Below, in pieces: positions 53,784 to 64,000 of a stretch of DNA of 64,000 nt; positions within the stretch are counted from its first letter, which is position 1, and each line of letters starts with the position of its first letter. Position numbers and translations under genes: made by a program. The notes under the pieces are model-generated. The model ran no database searches. It worked only from the letters and a program-made list of their open reading frames with translations, and was not told the DNA's origin. Origin of the DNA: Shinella sumterensis (GTDB lineage: Bacteria > Pseudomonadota > Alphaproteobacteria > Rhizobiales > Rhizobiaceae); NCBI RefSeq assembly GCF_004514425.2, contig NZ_MYFN02000002.1, positions 248,001 to 312,000 on the forward strand. The letters run 5' to 3'.

Positions 53784-54500
53784 ATGGAACAAGTGGGTTT
53801 GGATGCCGCGCACAGTGTGACCCTCTGGGGTCTCTTCATGCAGGCCGGTTTCGTCGTAAAGCTCGTCATGCTCGGCCTGATCGCCGCGTCCGTCTGGACG
53901 TGGGCGATCGTCGTCGACAAGACGGTGACATATGGGCGCGCCCGTCGTCAGCTCGACAATTTCGAGCAGGTCTTCTGGTCCGGGCAATCGCTGGAAGAGC
54001 TTTATCGCACGCTGTCCGACCGTCAGACGTCGGGCATGAGCGCCATCTTCGTGGCGGCGATGCGCGAGTGGAAGAAGAGTTTCGAGCGCGGTGCGCGTTC
54101 GCCCATCGGCCTTCAGATGCGTATCGACCGGGCAATGGACGTGACGCTGTCGCGTGAATCCGAAACGCTGGAAGCGCGCCTCGGGTCGCTCGCCACCATC
54201 GGTTCGGCGGCCCCGTTCGTCGGTCTTTTCGGTACGGTCGTCGGTATCATGACGTCGTTCCAGGCCATCGCCGGTTCCAAGCAGACGAGCCTTGCCGTCG
54301 TGGCGCCGGGTATTGCGGAAGCGCTTCTGGCGACGGCGATCGGCCTCCTCGCCGCAATTCCGGCGGTTATCGCCTACAACAAGTTCTCCGCAGATGCAGG
54401 CAAACTGACCTCGCGCATGGAAGGTTTCGCCGACGAGTTCTCGGCCATCCTTTCGCGCCAGATCGACGAAAAGCTCCAGCCGCGCGCCGCAGCGCAGTGA
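53784..54500 (+). CDS. tolQ: TolQ
   Basis: Inner membrane proton-channel subunit of Tol-Pal. The 238-residue protein has three transmembrane helices (LFMQAGFVVKLVMLGLIAAS; ATIGSAAPFVGLFGTVVGIM; and the third around EALLATAIGLLAAIPAVIAY). With TolR it converts the proton gradient to force on TolA during outer membrane constriction. Confidence 0.96.
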   Translation: MEQVGLDAAHSVTLWGLFMQAGFVVKLVMLGLIAASVWTWAIVVDKTVTYGRARRQLDNFEQVFWSGQSLEELYRTLSDRQTSGMSAIFVAAMREWKKSFERGARSPIGLQMRIDRAMDVTLSRESETLEARLGSLATIGSAAPFVGLFGTVVGIMTSFQAIAGSKQTSLAVVAPGIAEALLATAIGLLAAIPAVIAYNKFSADAGKLTSRMEGFADEFSAILSRQIDEKLQPRAAAQ

Positions 54501-54526
54501 TGGCAGATTGAAACGGAGACGACGCC

Positions 54527-54979
54527 ATGGGCATGTCAGTCGGTGCAAAGAATTCTGGTGGCGGCCGCCGCCGTCGCGGCGGTGGCAGACGAGCCCCGAT
54601 GAGCGAAATCAACGTGACGCCCTTCGTGGACGTCATGCTCGTGCTGCTCATCATCTTCATGGTCGCAGCACCCCTCATGACGGTCGGCGTGCCGATCGAC
54701 CTGCCGAAGACGCAGGCCGCGGCCCTCAATGCCGATACGCAGCCGATCACCGTTTCGGTCAAGTCGGACGGGCAGGTCTACCTGCAGGAAACGGCAATCC
54801 CGATCGACGAGATCGCCGCCAAGCTGCAGGCCGTCGCGACGACGGGCTACACCGAACGCGTCTTCGTGCGCGGCGACGGCAATGCGCCCTATGGCGTGGT
54901 CGCCGACGTCATGTCGCGCATCCAGGCCGGTGGTTTCACCAATATCGGCCTTGTCACCGAGCAGAAACCGGACAGGTAA
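54527..54979 (+). CDS. tolR: TolR
   Basis: A 150-residue ExbD-type protein with a basic Gly/Arg-rich cytoplasmic start, then SEINVTPFVDVMLVLLIIFM, where the Asp in FVDVMLVLL carries the proton, and a periplasmic domain. CGGAGAC precedes the ATG. It sits 26 bases after tolQ. Confidence 0.95.
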   Translation: MGMSVGAKNSGGGRRRRGGGRRAPMSEINVTPFVDVMLVLLIIFMVAAPLMTVGVPIDLPKTQAAALNADTQPITVSVKSDGQVYLQETAIPIDEIAAKLQAVATTGYTERVFVRGDGNAPYGVVADVMSRIQAGGFTNIGLVTEQKPDR

Positions 54980-54988
54980 CAGCACGCC

Positions 54989-56101
54989 ATGAAGGGCAGC
55001 CTTGCCACATCCGCCGTGCTCCACTCCCTGGTTCTGACCTGGGCGCTGGTCTCGCTCGGCTCTCCCGAAAGCTTCGACGTGGCCAACGTCGAGGCGATGC
55101 CGGTCGACATCGTGTCGATCGAGGAACTGACGCAGATCCAGCAGGGCGACAAGAAAGCCGAAATGAAGGAAAAGGCCGCGCCGGTTCCGACGAAGAAGGA
55201 AACGCCGGTCGAAAACGCGGAAAATGTCGGCGACAACGAGGTCGACCTGAAGAACCTGCCGACGCCGGGTGAAAAGCCGCGTGATATCGAGACCGCGGCG
55301 GCACCGGAAAAGGCGGAGAAGGTCGTTCAGACGCCCGATTCCAAGCCCGTCGAACAGGTGCAGGACGAGCAGAAGGCCAGCGAGCCTTCGACCGAGGTCG
55401 CGGCCATTGCCGAGCCCAAGCAGGAGGTCAAGCCCGACCCGAAGCCGGAGGCCACGCCTTCCGAGGACAAGCCCGCCGCAGACCCCGAAGCAGAAGCGCT
55501 GCCGGACAAGATTCCGCTGCCGGAAATGAAGCCGAAGGTCGAGACGAAGAAGGCCGAGACGGCCGAAAAGCCTGCCGAGAAGAAGACGGAGACGGCCAAG
55601 GCCGAGACCGCCAAGACGCCGGATCGCAAGAAGGACGAGAAGAAGAAGCAGGAGAAGGCGACGTCGCAGAACGACAGCGACTTCAACTCCGATGAGATCG
55701 CGGCGCTTCTCAACAAGGAAAAGGCAGCTGGTGGCGGTGCCAAGCGTTCTCAGGAGCAGGCGGCGCTGGGTGGCAAGAAGACGACCAGCGGCACCAAGCT
55801 GTCCATGAGCGAGATGGACGCCCTGCGCGGCCAGATCCAGAACAACTGGTCGATCACGCCCGGCATGTCGGGCGCCGAGGATGTGCGCATCAAGGTGACG
55901 ATGCAGCTCGACCAGAACGGCGACATTATCGGCGAACCCGAAGTCGTGGCGACCGGCGGCACGGACTCCGCGCGCCGGGCCCTTGCCGGCGGCGCGCGCC
56001 GCGCCATCATGAAATCGCGGCCGTTCAAGGGACTGCCGCCGGAAAAATATGATGCCTGGAGCGAAGTCGTCGTGAACTTCGACCCCAGCCAGATGATGTA
56101 A
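54989..56101 (+). CDS. tolA: TolA
   Basis: A 370-residue protein that spans the periplasm: one N-terminal membrane segment (SLATSAVLHSLVLTWALVSL), a long Lys/Glu/Ala/Pro-rich helical domain (about residues 50-250), and a small C-terminal domain (LRGQIQNNWSITPGMSG, RIKVTMQLDQNGDI) that contacts TolB and Pal. It starts 9 bases after tolR. Confidence 0.92.
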   Translation: MKGSLATSAVLHSLVLTWALVSLGSPESFDVANVEAMPVDIVSIEELTQIQQGDKKAEMKEKAAPVPTKKETPVENAENVGDNEVDLKNLPTPGEKPRDIETAAAPEKAEKVVQTPDSKPVEQVQDEQKASEPSTEVAAIAEPKQEVKPDPKPEATPSEDKPAADPEAEALPDKIPLPEMKPKVETKKAETAEKPAEKKTETAKAETAKTPDRKKDEKKKQEKATSQNDSDFNSDEIAALLNKEKAAGGGAKRSQEQAALGGKKTTSGTKLSMSEMDALRGQIQNNWSITPGMSGAEDVRIKVTMQLDQNGDIIGEPEVVATGGTDSARRALAGGARRAIMKSRPFKGLPPEKYDAWSEVVVNFDPSQMM

Positions 56102-56123
56102 GAACTAGGGAAGGCCTAGATAC

Positions 56124-57428
56124 ATGCTGAGACGTAACCTCATTCGATTTCTGATCGTGCTGACCGGTCTTGCGGCGTCCATGCCGATCGCGTCGGCAAG
56201 AGTTGAAATCAACATCAACAAGGGCAATGTCGAGCCTCTGCCGATCGCCGTGACCGACTTCATCGCCAGTGGTGATCTCGGCCAGCGCATTACCGATGTG
56301 ATCGCGGCGGACCTGAAGCGTTCCGGCCTTTTCGCGCCTGTCAACAAGCAGGCTTTCATCGAGAAGATTTCCAATCCCGACCAGCCGCCGCGCTTCGAAG
56401 ACTGGAAGGTCATCAATGCGCAGGCGCTTGTGACGGGCCGCGTGACGCAGGAGGGTGACGGCCGTCTGCGCGCCGAGTTCCGCCTGTGGGATACGTTCGG
56501 CGGGCAGCAGCTCACGGGCCAGCAGTTCTTCACGCAGCCGGAAAACTGGCGTCGTGTGGCCCATATCATCGCCGATGCGATCTATGAGAACCTGACCGGC
56601 GAGAAGGGCTACTTCGATACGCGCATCGTCTATGTCGCCGAAAGCGGTCCGAAGACCGCCCGCAAGCGCCAGCTTGCCATCATGGACCAGGACGGTTTCA
56701 ACGCCCGCGCGCTGACCAATGGCAACGATATCGTGCTGACGCCGCGCTTCTCGCCGAGCCGTCAGGAAATCACCTACATGTCCTTCGAGGGCAACCAGCC
56801 GCGCGTCTACCTGCTCCAGCTGGAGACCGGGCAGCGCGAAGTGGTGGGCAACTTCCCGGGCATGACCTTCTCGCCGCGCTTTTCGCCGGATGGACAGAAG
56901 GTCATCATGAGCCTGCAGCAGGAAGGCAATTCCAACATCTACACGATGGACCTGCGGTCGCGGACAACGACGCGCCTGACCTCGACGGCGGCGATCGATA
57001 CCTCGCCGTCCTATGCGCCCGATGGTGCGCAGGTCGTGTTCGAAAGCGACCGCGGCGGTCGCCCGCAGCTCTACGTCATGGGTGCCGACGGTTCCAACCA
57101 GCGCCGCATTTCCTTCGGTGACGGTTCCTACTCCACGCCGGTCTGGTCGCCGCGCGGCGACCTCATCGCCTTCACCAAGCAGTCGGGCGGCAAGTTTTCG
57201 ATCGGCGTGATGAAGCCGGATGGTTCGGGCGAGCGCATCCTGACGACGGGCTTCCATAACGAAGGTCCGACCTGGGCGCCGAACGGCCGTGTGCTGATGT
57301 TCTTCCGCCAGGCGGCCGGCGCCGGCGGTCCGCAGATTTATTCGATCGACCTTTCGGGCTATAATGAACAGTTGGTCCAGACGAAGGGCTTTGCGTCCGA
57401 CCCGGCCTGGTCACCACTTCTGGAATAG
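56124..57428 (+). CDS. tolB: TolB
   Basis: A 434-residue periplasmic protein with a signal peptide ([17 protein letters not shown]), an N-terminal alpha/beta domain and a beta-propeller of repeated FSPDGQKV-type blades ([36 protein letters not shown]). It binds Pal and TolA. Confidence 0.96.
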   Translation: MLRRNLIRFLIVLTGLAASMPIASARVEININKGNVEPLPIAVTDFIASGDLGQRITDVIAADLKRSGLFAPVNKQAFIEKISNPDQPPRFEDWKVINAQALVTGRVTQEGDGRLRAEFRLWDTFGGQQLTGQQFFTQPENWRRVAHIIADAIYENLTGEKGYFDTRIVYVAESGPKTARKRQLAIMDQDGFNARALTNGNDIVLTPRFSPSRQEITYMSFEGNQPRVYLLQLETGQREVVGNFPGMTFSPRFSPDGQKVIMSLQQEGNSNIYTMDLRSRTTTRLTSTAAIDTSPSYAPDGAQVVFESDRGGRPQLYVMGADGSNQRRISFGDGSYSTPVWSPRGDLIAFTKQSGGKFSIGVMKPDGSGERILTTGFHNEGPTWAPNGRVLMFFRQAAGAGGPQIYSIDLSGYNEQLVQTKGFASDPAWSPLLE

Positions 57429-57441
57429 TGACGTTTATGAG

Positions 57442-57509
57442 ACGGGCCTGCCGCGTTCTTGCCGCAAAGTCCTGCAAGGCAGTGACGAGGCGAGATGCGG
57501 CAGGCCCGT
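57442..57509 (+). other. Long inverted repeat between tolB and pal
   Basis: ACGGGCCTGCCGC (57442-57454) is exactly complementary to GCGGCAGGCCCGT (57497-57509), around a 42-base loop, 13 bases after the tolB stop. In RNA it makes a 13-bp stem. No T-run follows. Confidence 0.75.
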
Positions 57510-57554
57510 ATCCACTGGAATGCGAGGGGCCGGGGACGGTCTTGCAAGCAATCA

Positions 57555-57584
57555 TTAACCATAATTGTTGAATGCGGATTAACC
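57555..57584 (+). promoter_or_regulatory. CtrA-like half-sites upstream of pal
   Basis: TTAACCAT (57555-57562) and TTAACC (57579-57584) are 85-115 bases before the pal ATG, in an AT-rich stretch unusual for this window. The spacing does not fit TTAA-N7-TTAA. Confidence 0.35.
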
Positions 57585-57668
57585 GCTCGCGGTTACAGTC
57601 TGGCAACTCTGATTGAAACCGACGCTTCAACGAACTTGACGCTAGACCTGATGCAAGGAGACCGGCTC

Positions 57669-58208
57669 ATGAGCCGCATTGATACCCCGGCCGCTGGCCG
57701 CATGCAGACCATCGCCCGTAACCCGGCCGTTATCGCCCTGTTCATGACGCTGGCTCTCGCCGGCTGCGCTTCCAAGAAGAACCTGCCCAACAGCGCCGGC
57801 GATCTCGGCCTGAACGGCGGCGCCGGCGGCTCGGCCACGCCGGGCTCGCAGCAGGACTTCACGGTCAATGTCGGCGACCGCATCTTCTTCGACACCGACT
57901 CCTCGTCGGTTCGTGCAGATGCCGCCGCGACGCTCGATCGTCAGGCCCAGTGGCTGCAGCGCTATCCGAACTACGCCATCACGGTCGAAGGCCATGCCGA
58001 CGAACGCGGTACGCGTGAATACAACCTCGCGCTCGGTGCACGCCGTGCGGCTGCGACCCGCCAGTACCTGGCCTCGCGCGGCATCCCGGCCAACCGCATC
58101 AAGACGATCTCCTACGGCAAGGAAAAGCCGGTCGCGGTTTGCGACGACATTTCCTGCTGGTCGCAGAACCGCCGCGCCGTCACCGTTCTGGGTGGCGCAG
58201 GCATGTAA
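57669..58208 (+). CDS. pal: Peptidoglycan-associated lipoprotein Pal
   Basis: A 179-residue outer membrane lipoprotein. The signal ends at lipobox LAGC (TLALAGCASKK); the mature part has a linker and an OmpA-like domain (RIFFDTDSSSVRADAA, VEGHADERGTREYNLALGAR, RIKTISYGKEKPVAV). It binds peptidoglycan and TolB. AAGGAG lies upstream of the ATG at 57669. Confidence 0.96.
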   Translation: MSRIDTPAAGRMQTIARNPAVIALFMTLALAGCASKKNLPNSAGDLGLNGGAGGSATPGSQQDFTVNVGDRIFFDTDSSSVRADAAATLDRQAQWLQRYPNYAITVEGHADERGTREYNLALGARRAAATRQYLASRGIPANRIKTISYGKEKPVAVCDDISCWSQNRRAVTVLGGAGM

Positions 58209-58234
58209 TCTCCCGCCAAGGGGACGAAACGGAG

Positions 58235-58262
58235 AGGCGGCCGCGAGGCCGCCTTTCTTTTT
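58235..58262 (+). terminator. Intrinsic terminator of pal
   Basis: AGGCGGCC-GCGA-GGCCGCCT followed by TTCTTTTTT, 26 bases after the pal stop. cpoB therefore likely has its own promoter. Confidence 0.92.
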
Positions 58263-58361
58263 TCAACACACTTTGGCCGAACTCCGTTGCTTTTTAAGAG
58301 CATTTGGAAAACTCTTGCGCCTGTGCTTCGGCGCATTTTTCGATCAACAGGACGACGATAG

Positions 58362-59360
58362 ATGAAGAAACTTGTCGCGGCAGGCGTTCTCAGTCTGGCA
58401 GCGGTTGTGGGCATTGTCGGCCCGACCGGCGCATCGCCGCTTTCCACGCTGGCAAGCGGCCTCTTTCCGGCCAAGGGCGAGCGGGCAGGGACCGGCAATG
58501 TCATTCTCGCACAGGCCATGGATCCCCGGGTCGGCCAGCTTGAAGAGCAGATCCGCACCCTCAACGGCCGCATCGAGGAGATGAGCTACCAGCTTCTCCA
58601 GATGCAGGAACAGATCCGCAAGGCGCAGGAAGACAACGAATACCGCTTCCAGGAACTGGAAGGCGGAAAATCCGGCGCCAGCGGAAAGAGCGGCTCGCTC
58701 GACAGGCCGGTCAATGGCGGAACGGCCGACAACCAGATCGCAACGAACAACGTGCCGGCGGATGATACCGCCGGTGCGAACACCCGTACCAATACCGGCG
58801 GCGGCGCGCTGCCGCAGGAGCTCGGCTCCATCAAGTTCGACGAGAACGGCAATCCGATCGGTGCTGAGACCAATCCCGATCTCAACAACCAGAGCGCTTC
58901 GATCGGCAATGACAATGCGCTGCCGGGCGTCGATAGCGGCCAGTCGCAGGCGACGCAGTCCTCGACCGCTTCGCTCGACAACCCCGACGATCTCTACAAG
59001 GTCGCCTACGGGCATGTGCTTTCGGGCGATTACCAGCTCGCCGAGCGGGAATTCCGCGATTATCTCGACATCTACCCCAATACGGAAAAGGCCGCTGACG
59101 CCAATTTCTGGCTTGGCGAGGCCCAGTATTCGCAGGGCAATTTCAACGACGCGGCCAAGACCTTCCTCAACGCGCACCAGACGTTCGGCAAGTCGAAGAA
59201 GGCGCCGGAAATGCTGTTGAAGCTCGGCATGTCGCTCGCTGCCCTCGACAATCGTGAAACCGCTTGCGCCACGCTGCGCGAGGTGAACAAGCGCTATCCG
59301 GACGCGTCCAAGGCCGTGAAAAGCAAGGTCTCTTCCGAACAGAGCCGGCTGTCCTGCTGA
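58362..59360 (+). CDS. cpoB: Tol-Pal coordination protein CpoB (YbgF)
   Basis: A 332-residue periplasmic protein: signal peptide (LVAAGVLSLAAVVGIVG), a trimerising coiled coil (QLEEQIRTLNGRIEEMSYQL), a Gly/Asn/Thr-rich linker, then TPR repeats (YKVAYGHVLSGDYQLAEREF, NFWLGEAQYSQGNFNDAAKT). CpoB couples Tol-Pal to peptidoglycan synthesis in E. coli. Confidence 0.92.
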   Translation: MKKLVAAGVLSLAAVVGIVGPTGASPLSTLASGLFPAKGERAGTGNVILAQAMDPRVGQLEEQIRTLNGRIEEMSYQLLQMQEQIRKAQEDNEYRFQELEGGKSGASGKSGSLDRPVNGGTADNQIATNNVPADDTAGANTRTNTGGGALPQELGSIKFDENGNPIGAETNPDLNNQSASIGNDNALPGVDSGQSQATQSSTASLDNPDDLYKVAYGHVLSGDYQLAEREFRDYLDIYPNTEKAADANFWLGEAQYSQGNFNDAAKTFLNAHQTFGKSKKAPEMLLKLGMSLAALDNRETACATLREVNKRYPDASKAVKSKVSSEQSRLSC

Positions 59361-59380
59361 TTGCGGGGCGTGTAAAGGTC

Positions 59381-60661
59381 GTGGCCCGCGCGGACGATAG
59401 CGTCATCGAGGCAGCCGACCGCCTTCTCAAAAGTTTCAAGCGCCCCGCGACACTGCTGGTCGCCGTTTCCGGCGGCAGCGATTCGCTGGGGCTCCTCCTC
59501 TCGCTCGCGGAGCTTTGCGCAACCGGGGATTATCCGGGCATCCGCCTTCGCGCCTGCACCGTCGACCATGATCTGCGCGCCGGCTCTGCCGAAGAGGCGC
59601 AAGGGGTCGCCCAAATCTGTGCGCGTCTTGGCGTGGCGCATGTCACCCGCCGCTGGAGCGGTCCGAAGCCTCAGGCCGGCCTGCAGGCCGCCGCCCGCGC
59701 CAGCCGCTACGCGCTGCTCGTCGATGCCGCGGGTGAGACGGGCGCCGATGCGATCCTTTCGGCCCACACCCTGGATGACCAGCGCGAGACCGTCGCCATG
59801 CGCGCCGCCCGGTCAAAGGAGGAGATCGGGCTTTCCGGCATGGCGGACGCTGTGTTGTTGGAGGGCGCCATCTGGCTGCTTCGGCCGTTCCTCGGCATCG
59901 GCCGCGCCGAAATCCGCTCGTTCCTTGGAGCGCGCGAACAGGGCTGGATCGACGATCCCAGCAACAGCAATCCGAAATTCGAGCGGGTGCGTATACGCTC
60001 TGGCGACGACCCGCGGCTTTCCGCCACCGAGCCAGGCCGGCGGTTTTCCCTTGCAGTGCGCGGGGCGGATTTCCTGTGCGACCATGTGCAAGCCACGCAT
60101 GAGACCTTCACGCTCTCGCCGAACGGCGTTCGCGCGGCGCTGGGCGATCCGGCTGCGTGGCGGGCGCTTCTGCTGCTGGCCGCGACGGCGGGCGGGCGTC
60201 CCCATATCATCGAGGCGCGTGCGGCCGGCCGGCTGCGTGCCTTTCTTGCCAGCGACACGCTGTCGCGGCTGACGGCGGGCCGCGTGGTGTTCGATCGTCG
60301 CCGTGACGGTCTTCATCTCTATCGCGAATGCCGTGACGTTCCCGTGTTGGCCGTTCCGGCGGCAAGCGTCGCGCTCTGGGATGGCCGGTATCGGCTTGCC
60401 AACCGCACGGACCGCGCGATTGTCGTCACGGCCTCCGGGGAGGGGGCCGGGCAGGGGCTGCACGGTCCGGCCTTGCGGGCGGCAAGTGCCGCGCCAAGCC
60501 TCATTTTCGAGGATGGCGCTCGCGTGCCTGACGGCGCCGTACGTCTGGAGCGGGTGATAGCGCCCTACACGCATTTCCTGCCGCGGTTCGACTTGCCGCT
60601 GGCGCAGACGCTGGCGGCGTTGTGCGGCCGGCTGCCGTTTCCCGCGCCGCCCAACGAATGA
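59381..60661 (+). CDS. tilS: tRNA(Ile)-lysidine synthase
   Basis: Adds lysine to the anticodon C34 of tRNA-Ile(CAU) so that it reads AUA. The 426-residue protein has the PP-loop LLVAVSGGSDSLGLLL and DQRETVAMR. GTG 59381 is the first good in-frame start after the cpoB stop; a longer frame begins inside cpoB and is less likely. The ribosome site (AAAGG) is very close to the start, so the position is tentative. Confidence 0.85.
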   Translation: MARADDSVIEAADRLLKSFKRPATLLVAVSGGSDSLGLLLSLAELCATGDYPGIRLRACTVDHDLRAGSAEEAQGVAQICARLGVAHVTRRWSGPKPQAGLQAAARASRYALLVDAAGETGADAILSAHTLDDQRETVAMRAARSKEEIGLSGMADAVLLEGAIWLLRPFLGIGRAEIRSFLGAREQGWIDDPSNSNPKFERVRIRSGDDPRLSATEPGRRFSLAVRGADFLCDHVQATHETFTLSPNGVRAALGDPAAWRALLLLAATAGGRPHIIEARAAGRLRAFLASDTLSRLTAGRVVFDRRRDGLHLYRECRDVPVLAVPAASVALWDGRYRLANRTDRAIVVTASGEGAGQGLHGPALRAASAAPSLIFEDGARVPDGAVRLERVIAPYTHFLPRFDLPLAQTLAALCGRLPFPAPPNE

Positions 60662-60777
60662 AGGCCCTGCGTCACGCGTCGTACCGGAATGCAGCGATGC
60701 GGGCGCAAGGCAAGACAGCCGCTATCGCGCGCTTGTTGACGATAGTTCGAGAAATGCCCGCTTGCCGTGCTCTTTGC

Positions 60778-60806
60778 CTTGGCAAGGCGGCGTCGCGACC
60801 CTATGT
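60778..60806 (+). promoter_or_regulatory. Possible RpoH-type promoter of ftsH
   Basis: CTTGGC-N15-CCCTATGT resembles heat-shock promoters (CTTGAA and CCCATNT boxes). It lies 57 bases before the ftsH start. The spacing is slightly long. Confidence 0.35.
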
Positions 60807-60862
60807 TAGAGACCAGAGAAGCGGCCGGGACAGCCCGGCCGGGAAAGTACCCGGACCATTCG

Positions 60863-62785
<1,923 letters not shown>

Positions 62786-62813
62786 GGCTAGTCGTCTCGA
62801 CAAAGCATGCCAC

Positions 62814-62845
62814 ACGGCCGGGAAGCAGTTCCCGGCCGTTTTCTT
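62814..62845 (+). terminator. Intrinsic terminator of ftsH
   Basis: ACGGCCGGGA-N6-TCCCGGCCGT followed by TTTCTTTT, 28 bases after the ftsH stop. The rest of the gap to glmM (62846-63069) contains CTTTGCC-N9-GGCAAAG (62889-62911) and an AT-rich patch. Confidence 0.92.
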
Positions 62846-63069
62846 TTGGTAACGGGCTGTAATGAATTCTGATGCACAGGTGGATGTGCTTTGCCCGCAT
62901 TTGTGGCAAAGAAGCGCGATGGCCGCGCGCATTTAAGGATAATATGATGTTGCGCGCCTGAACGGTTTCCGTCGCGCCTGCCTTGATATATGGCATAGCG
63001 ACAACTGCAGGTGGAGCCTTTTGCGGGTGGAGAGCGCCGCACCGGCCTGCGCTATTTTCAGGAGCGAAC

Positions 63070-64000
63070 ATGAAACGTCGTTATTTCGGCACGGATGGTA
63101 TCCGGGGACAGTCCAACATCTTCCCGATGACGCCGGATCTCGCCATGCGGGTCGGCATTGCCGTGGGTACGATTTTCCGCAACGGCGACCACCGCCACCG
63201 TGTGGTGATCGGCAAGGACACGCGCCTTTCCGGCTACATGCTGGAAAACGCCATGGTGGCGGGCTTCACCGCCGCCGGCCTCGATGTCTTCCTGCTCGGC
63301 CCGATCCCCACGCCTGCGGTTGCCATGCTGACCCGTTCGCTGCGCGCGGATATCGGCGTGATGATCTCGGCGTCGCACAATCCCTATCAGGACAACGGCA
63401 TCAAGCTGTTCGGTCCTGATGGCTACAAGCTCTCCGACGCCATCGAAATGCAGATCGAGGAACTGCTCGACAGCGACCTTTCCACGCAGCTGGCAAAGCC
63501 AGCCGATATCGGCCGGGCCAAGCGCGTCGAGGGCGACATCTATCGCTACATCGAACAGGCCAAGCGAACGCTGCCGCGCGATGTCACGTTGCAGGGCCTG
63601 CGGATCGCCGTCGACTGTGCCAATGGTGCGGCCTACAAGGTCGCACCGCTCGCGCTGTGGGAACTCGGTGCCGACGTGGTGACGATCGGCGCGGAGCCGG
63701 ATGGACGCAACATCAATCTCGAATGTGGCTCGACTCATCCCGAAACGCTCCAGCGCAAGGTGCACGAAGTGCGGGCCGATATCGGCATCGCGCTTGATGG
63801 CGACGCCGACCGCGTGCAGATCATCGACGAGAACGGCAAGATCATCGACGGCGACCAGCTGATGGCCGTGATCGCCGAAAGCTGGGCGGCAGACGGCATG
63901 CTGCGCGGGAACGGCATCGTCGCGACCGTCATGTCCAATCTCGGCCTCGAACGCTTCCTCAAGGGCAGGGGGCTCGGCCTCGAGCGCACCAAGGTCGGTG
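63070..64000 (+). CDS. glmM: Phosphoglucosamine mutase, N-terminal part, cut by window edge
   Basis: Interconverts glucosamine-6-phosphate and glucosamine-1-phosphate for UDP-GlcNAc synthesis. The 310 visible residues have [14 protein letters not shown], the phosphoserine loop [14 protein letters not shown] and the Mg-binding [20 protein letters not shown] precedes the ATG. The ftsH-glmM order is widely conserved. The frame runs off the right edge. Confidence 0.95.
   Translation, partial: MKRRYFGTDGIRGQSNIFPMTPDLAMRVGIAVGTIFRNGDHRHRVVIGKDTRLSGYMLENAMVAGFTAAGLDVFLLGPIPTPAVAMLTRSLRADIGVMISASHNPYQDNGIKLFGPDGYKLSDAIEMQIEELLDSDLSTQLAKPADIGRAKRVEGDIYRYIEQAKRTLPRDVTLQGLRIAVDCANGAAYKVAPLALWELGADVVTIGAEPDGRNINLECGSTHPETLQRKVHEVRADIGIALDGDADRVQIIDENGKIIDGDQLMAVIAESWAADGMLRGNGIVATVMSNLGLERFLKGRGLGLERTKVG

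Noticed and set aside
62889-62911. CTTTGCC-N9-GGCAAAG before glmM as an operator
   Set aside because: Short, isolated and not placed against a recognisable promoter; noted only in the ftsH terminator entry.

Overview
The window is chromosomal core DNA of a Rhizobiales alphaproteobacterium, most likely Rhizobiaceae (Rhizobium, Agrobacterium, Ensifer or Shinella type). This is inferred from the high GC content and from the gene set: homospermidine synthase, a Brucella-type Omp10 lipoprotein, GapR, an RcdA-family protein, DUF1036, DUF1465, DUF2312 and DUF4164 families, and an alphaproteobacterial 6S RNA. I saw no tRNA, rRNA, insertion sequence, prophage or CRISPR array. Coding density is high.

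Layout. 1-7400: end of kdsD, an NfeD/stomatin pair, ferrochelatase, a secreted LysM-tagged 5'-nucleotidase, Omp10 and homospermidine synthase. 7500-15200: pabB-pabC, oligopeptidase F, a sigma-54 response regulator, a secreted DUF882 protein and gapR. 15300-24000: N-formylglutamate hydrolase, DUF1036 exported protein, pyruvate kinase, rpmJ, purEK, two small DUF465 proteins, and an ArsR regulator with a TauE/SafE exporter. 24100-31400: a ThiE-like protein, a Sel1 protein, suhB, a MotA-like/OmpA-like pair, an ABC exporter and rpmE. 31400-34600: an intergenic-rich stretch with a 240-bp palindrome, rcdA, CtrA-type boxes, a candidate small RNA, an MFS transporter, a 51-residue membrane protein, and a structured RNA carrying a 24-codon reading frame.

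34600-45300: the central carbon operon tkt-gap-(DUF1089)-pgk, then zapA with 6S RNA, transaldolase with a SorC-type regulator, 5-formyl-THF cyclo-ligase and a YmdB-like phosphoesterase. 45300-49400: stress and enzyme genes and yebC. 49500-64000: the conserved ruvC-ruvA-ruvB, nudix, ybgC, tolQRAB-pal-cpoB, tilS, ftsH, glmM block. A complete AbrB/PIN toxin-antitoxin module sits between ruvC and ruvA.

How the genes work together. The right third couples DNA branch migration with the Tol-Pal envelope-constriction machine, membrane proteolysis and amino-sugar synthesis. The middle supplies glycolytic, Calvin-like and pentose phosphate interconversions. RcdA, GapR, ZapA and the CtrA-type boxes are cell-cycle functions.

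The most interesting non-routine signals are: (1) the structured transcript downstream of pgk, where a near-perfect ribosome-binding site for a 24-codon frame is paired with an upstream copy of the 16S rRNA tail sequence; (2) a consensus CtrA box positioned over the promoter of a candidate ~100-nt small RNA next to rcdA; (3) a consensus LexA box overlapping the promoter of the toxin-antitoxin module inside ruvCAB; (4) a 240-bp palindrome whose two ends are the terminators of the flanking genes; and (5) a copy of a related palindromic repeat inside the pabC coding sequence.
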